DNA from: CAYJBH01 sp964370765
Lineage (GTDB): Bacteria > Bacillota > Clostridia > Oscillospirales > Ruminococcaceae
Reading direction: 5' to 3'
NCBI GenBank assembly: GCA_964370765.1
Contig: CAYJKW010000052.1
Location: 1-15,687, forward strand
DNA length: 15,687 nt
Part shown: one piece after another, positions 15,454-15,687 of the stretch
Numbering within the stretch: the stretch's first letter is position 1
Layout: each line of letters begins with the position of its first letter
The notes under the pieces: model-generated
The model's input: only the letters and a program-made list of their open reading frames with translations
The model's database searches: none
What the model was told of the DNA's origin: nothing
Translations under genes and position numbers: made by a program

Positions 15454-15489
15454 ACGTTATAAATACAGTATATAAATTAGGAGAATAAC

Positions 15490-15651
15490 ATGGAACACAT
15501 TATTACAATTAACACAGCAAGCCTTACAAAAAGTGCAAAAGACGGTGGTTGCGGCGAATGTCAAACCTCTTGTCAGTCAGCCTGTAAAACATCCTGTACA
15601 GTTGCAAACCAAATTTGTGAGCGCAAGGGTAGGGAAGAAGGCACAAAATAG
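15490..15651 (+). CDS. scfA: SCIFF ranthipeptide precursor (six cysteines in forty-five)
   Basis: A 53-aa ribosomally made peptide precursor, one of the most conserved small proteins of Clostridia. It carries GGCGECQTSCQSACKTSC and a later ICE, giving six cysteines (C21, C24, C28, C32, C36, C43). In characterised members the radical SAM partner forms thioether links from these cysteines to neighbouring residues, giving a ranthipeptide (formerly called a sactipeptide type). The family's biological role is still unclear. AGGAG six bases before the ATG fixes the start. The maturase gene begins on the very next base after the stop. The C-terminal tail (ERKGREEGTK) is somewhat longer than the commonest versions. 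Confidence 0.97.
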   Translation: MEHIITINTASLTKSAKDGGCGECQTSCQSACKTSCTVANQICERKGREEGTK

Positions 15652-15687
15652 ATGGTACATACATTTGAGCGAGGCGGTTTAATGCTG
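15652..15687 (+). CDS. scfB: SCIFF radical SAM maturase, N-terminal fragment at window edge
   Basis: Only the first 12 codons (MVHTFERGGLML) are in the window. An ATG directly follows the scfA stop codon, and the start resembles the M-(I/V)-H-x-F opening of SCIFF maturases. Position right after scfA is the strongest argument, since this pair is almost always adjacent. The SAM cluster motif and SPASM domain lie beyond the edge. The truncation is due to the window end. Confidence 0.8.
   Translation, partial: MVHTFERGGLML

Noticed and set aside
15445..15476. Possible scfA promoter (TTGTCT and TATATA)
   Set aside because: The TTGTCT is part of the RNase P P1 helix. The -10 candidate is so close to the ribosome binding site that the leader would be nearly absent.
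1..15687. CRISPR arrays, insertion sequences, tRNA genes, attachment sites
   Set aside because: I saw no regularly spaced repeats, transposase motifs, tRNA-like folds or long direct repeats in the window.

Overview
The window looks like chromosome from an obligately anaerobic, low-GC Gram-positive of the class Clostridia. Direct support: AT-rich DNA, AGGAGG-type ribosome binding sites before nearly every gene, ATG/TTG/GTG starts, an oxygen-sensitive class III ribonucleotide reductase, an [FeFe]-hydrogenase-type protein, an A-type-looking RNase P RNA, and a near-perfect SCIFF (six cysteines in forty-five) peptide gene with its radical SAM maturase, a pair that is a hallmark of Clostridia. A gut-commensal relative is plausible, but the species cannot be named from this sequence.

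Layout. At the left, citrate synthase (gltA, minus) is transcribed away from the anaerobic ribonucleotide reductase operon (plus): nrdD, a 50-codon gene carrying the glycyl-radical tail that nrdD lacks, and nrdG. The stop codon of nrdG directly abuts the stop codon of a minus-strand polysaccharide flippase. The flippase is headed by its own extended -10 promoter and what looks like a small frameshifted gene. Divergent from it lie a GT-B glycosyltransferase, a GT10 (fucosyltransferase-family) glycosyltransferase overlapping it by 17 bases, and a 53-aa protein. These form a compact surface-glycan block set between housekeeping genes. A perfect-consensus promoter then drives zupT (ZIP metal transporter) and pyrE. 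A 586-aa multidomain protein follows (2x[4Fe-4S] ferredoxin, [FeFe]-hydrogenase H-cluster-type domain, RnfB-like Fe-S motif, GGDEF) and ends at a strong hairpin terminator. Convergent with it is a small VOC-family gene, then gdhA (both minus), each with separable signals. A zinc-ribbon/TM2 membrane protein is divergent from gdhA; its stop codon lies inside the P1 helix of the RNase P RNA gene (rnpB). scfA (SCIFF) follows and scfB begins at the right edge.

How the genes fit together. gltA and gdhA sit at the 2-oxoglutarate/glutamate junction of carbon and nitrogen metabolism, but they are not in one operon. The nrdD / small glycyl-radical protein / nrdG set makes deoxynucleotides without oxygen. 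The most unusual items are the split glycyl-radical enzyme, the hydrogenase-like domain fused to a diguanylate cyclase (a candidate H2 or redox sensor feeding c-di-GMP), and the rnpB/stop-codon overlap. All functional statements are from reading motifs; no database search was run.
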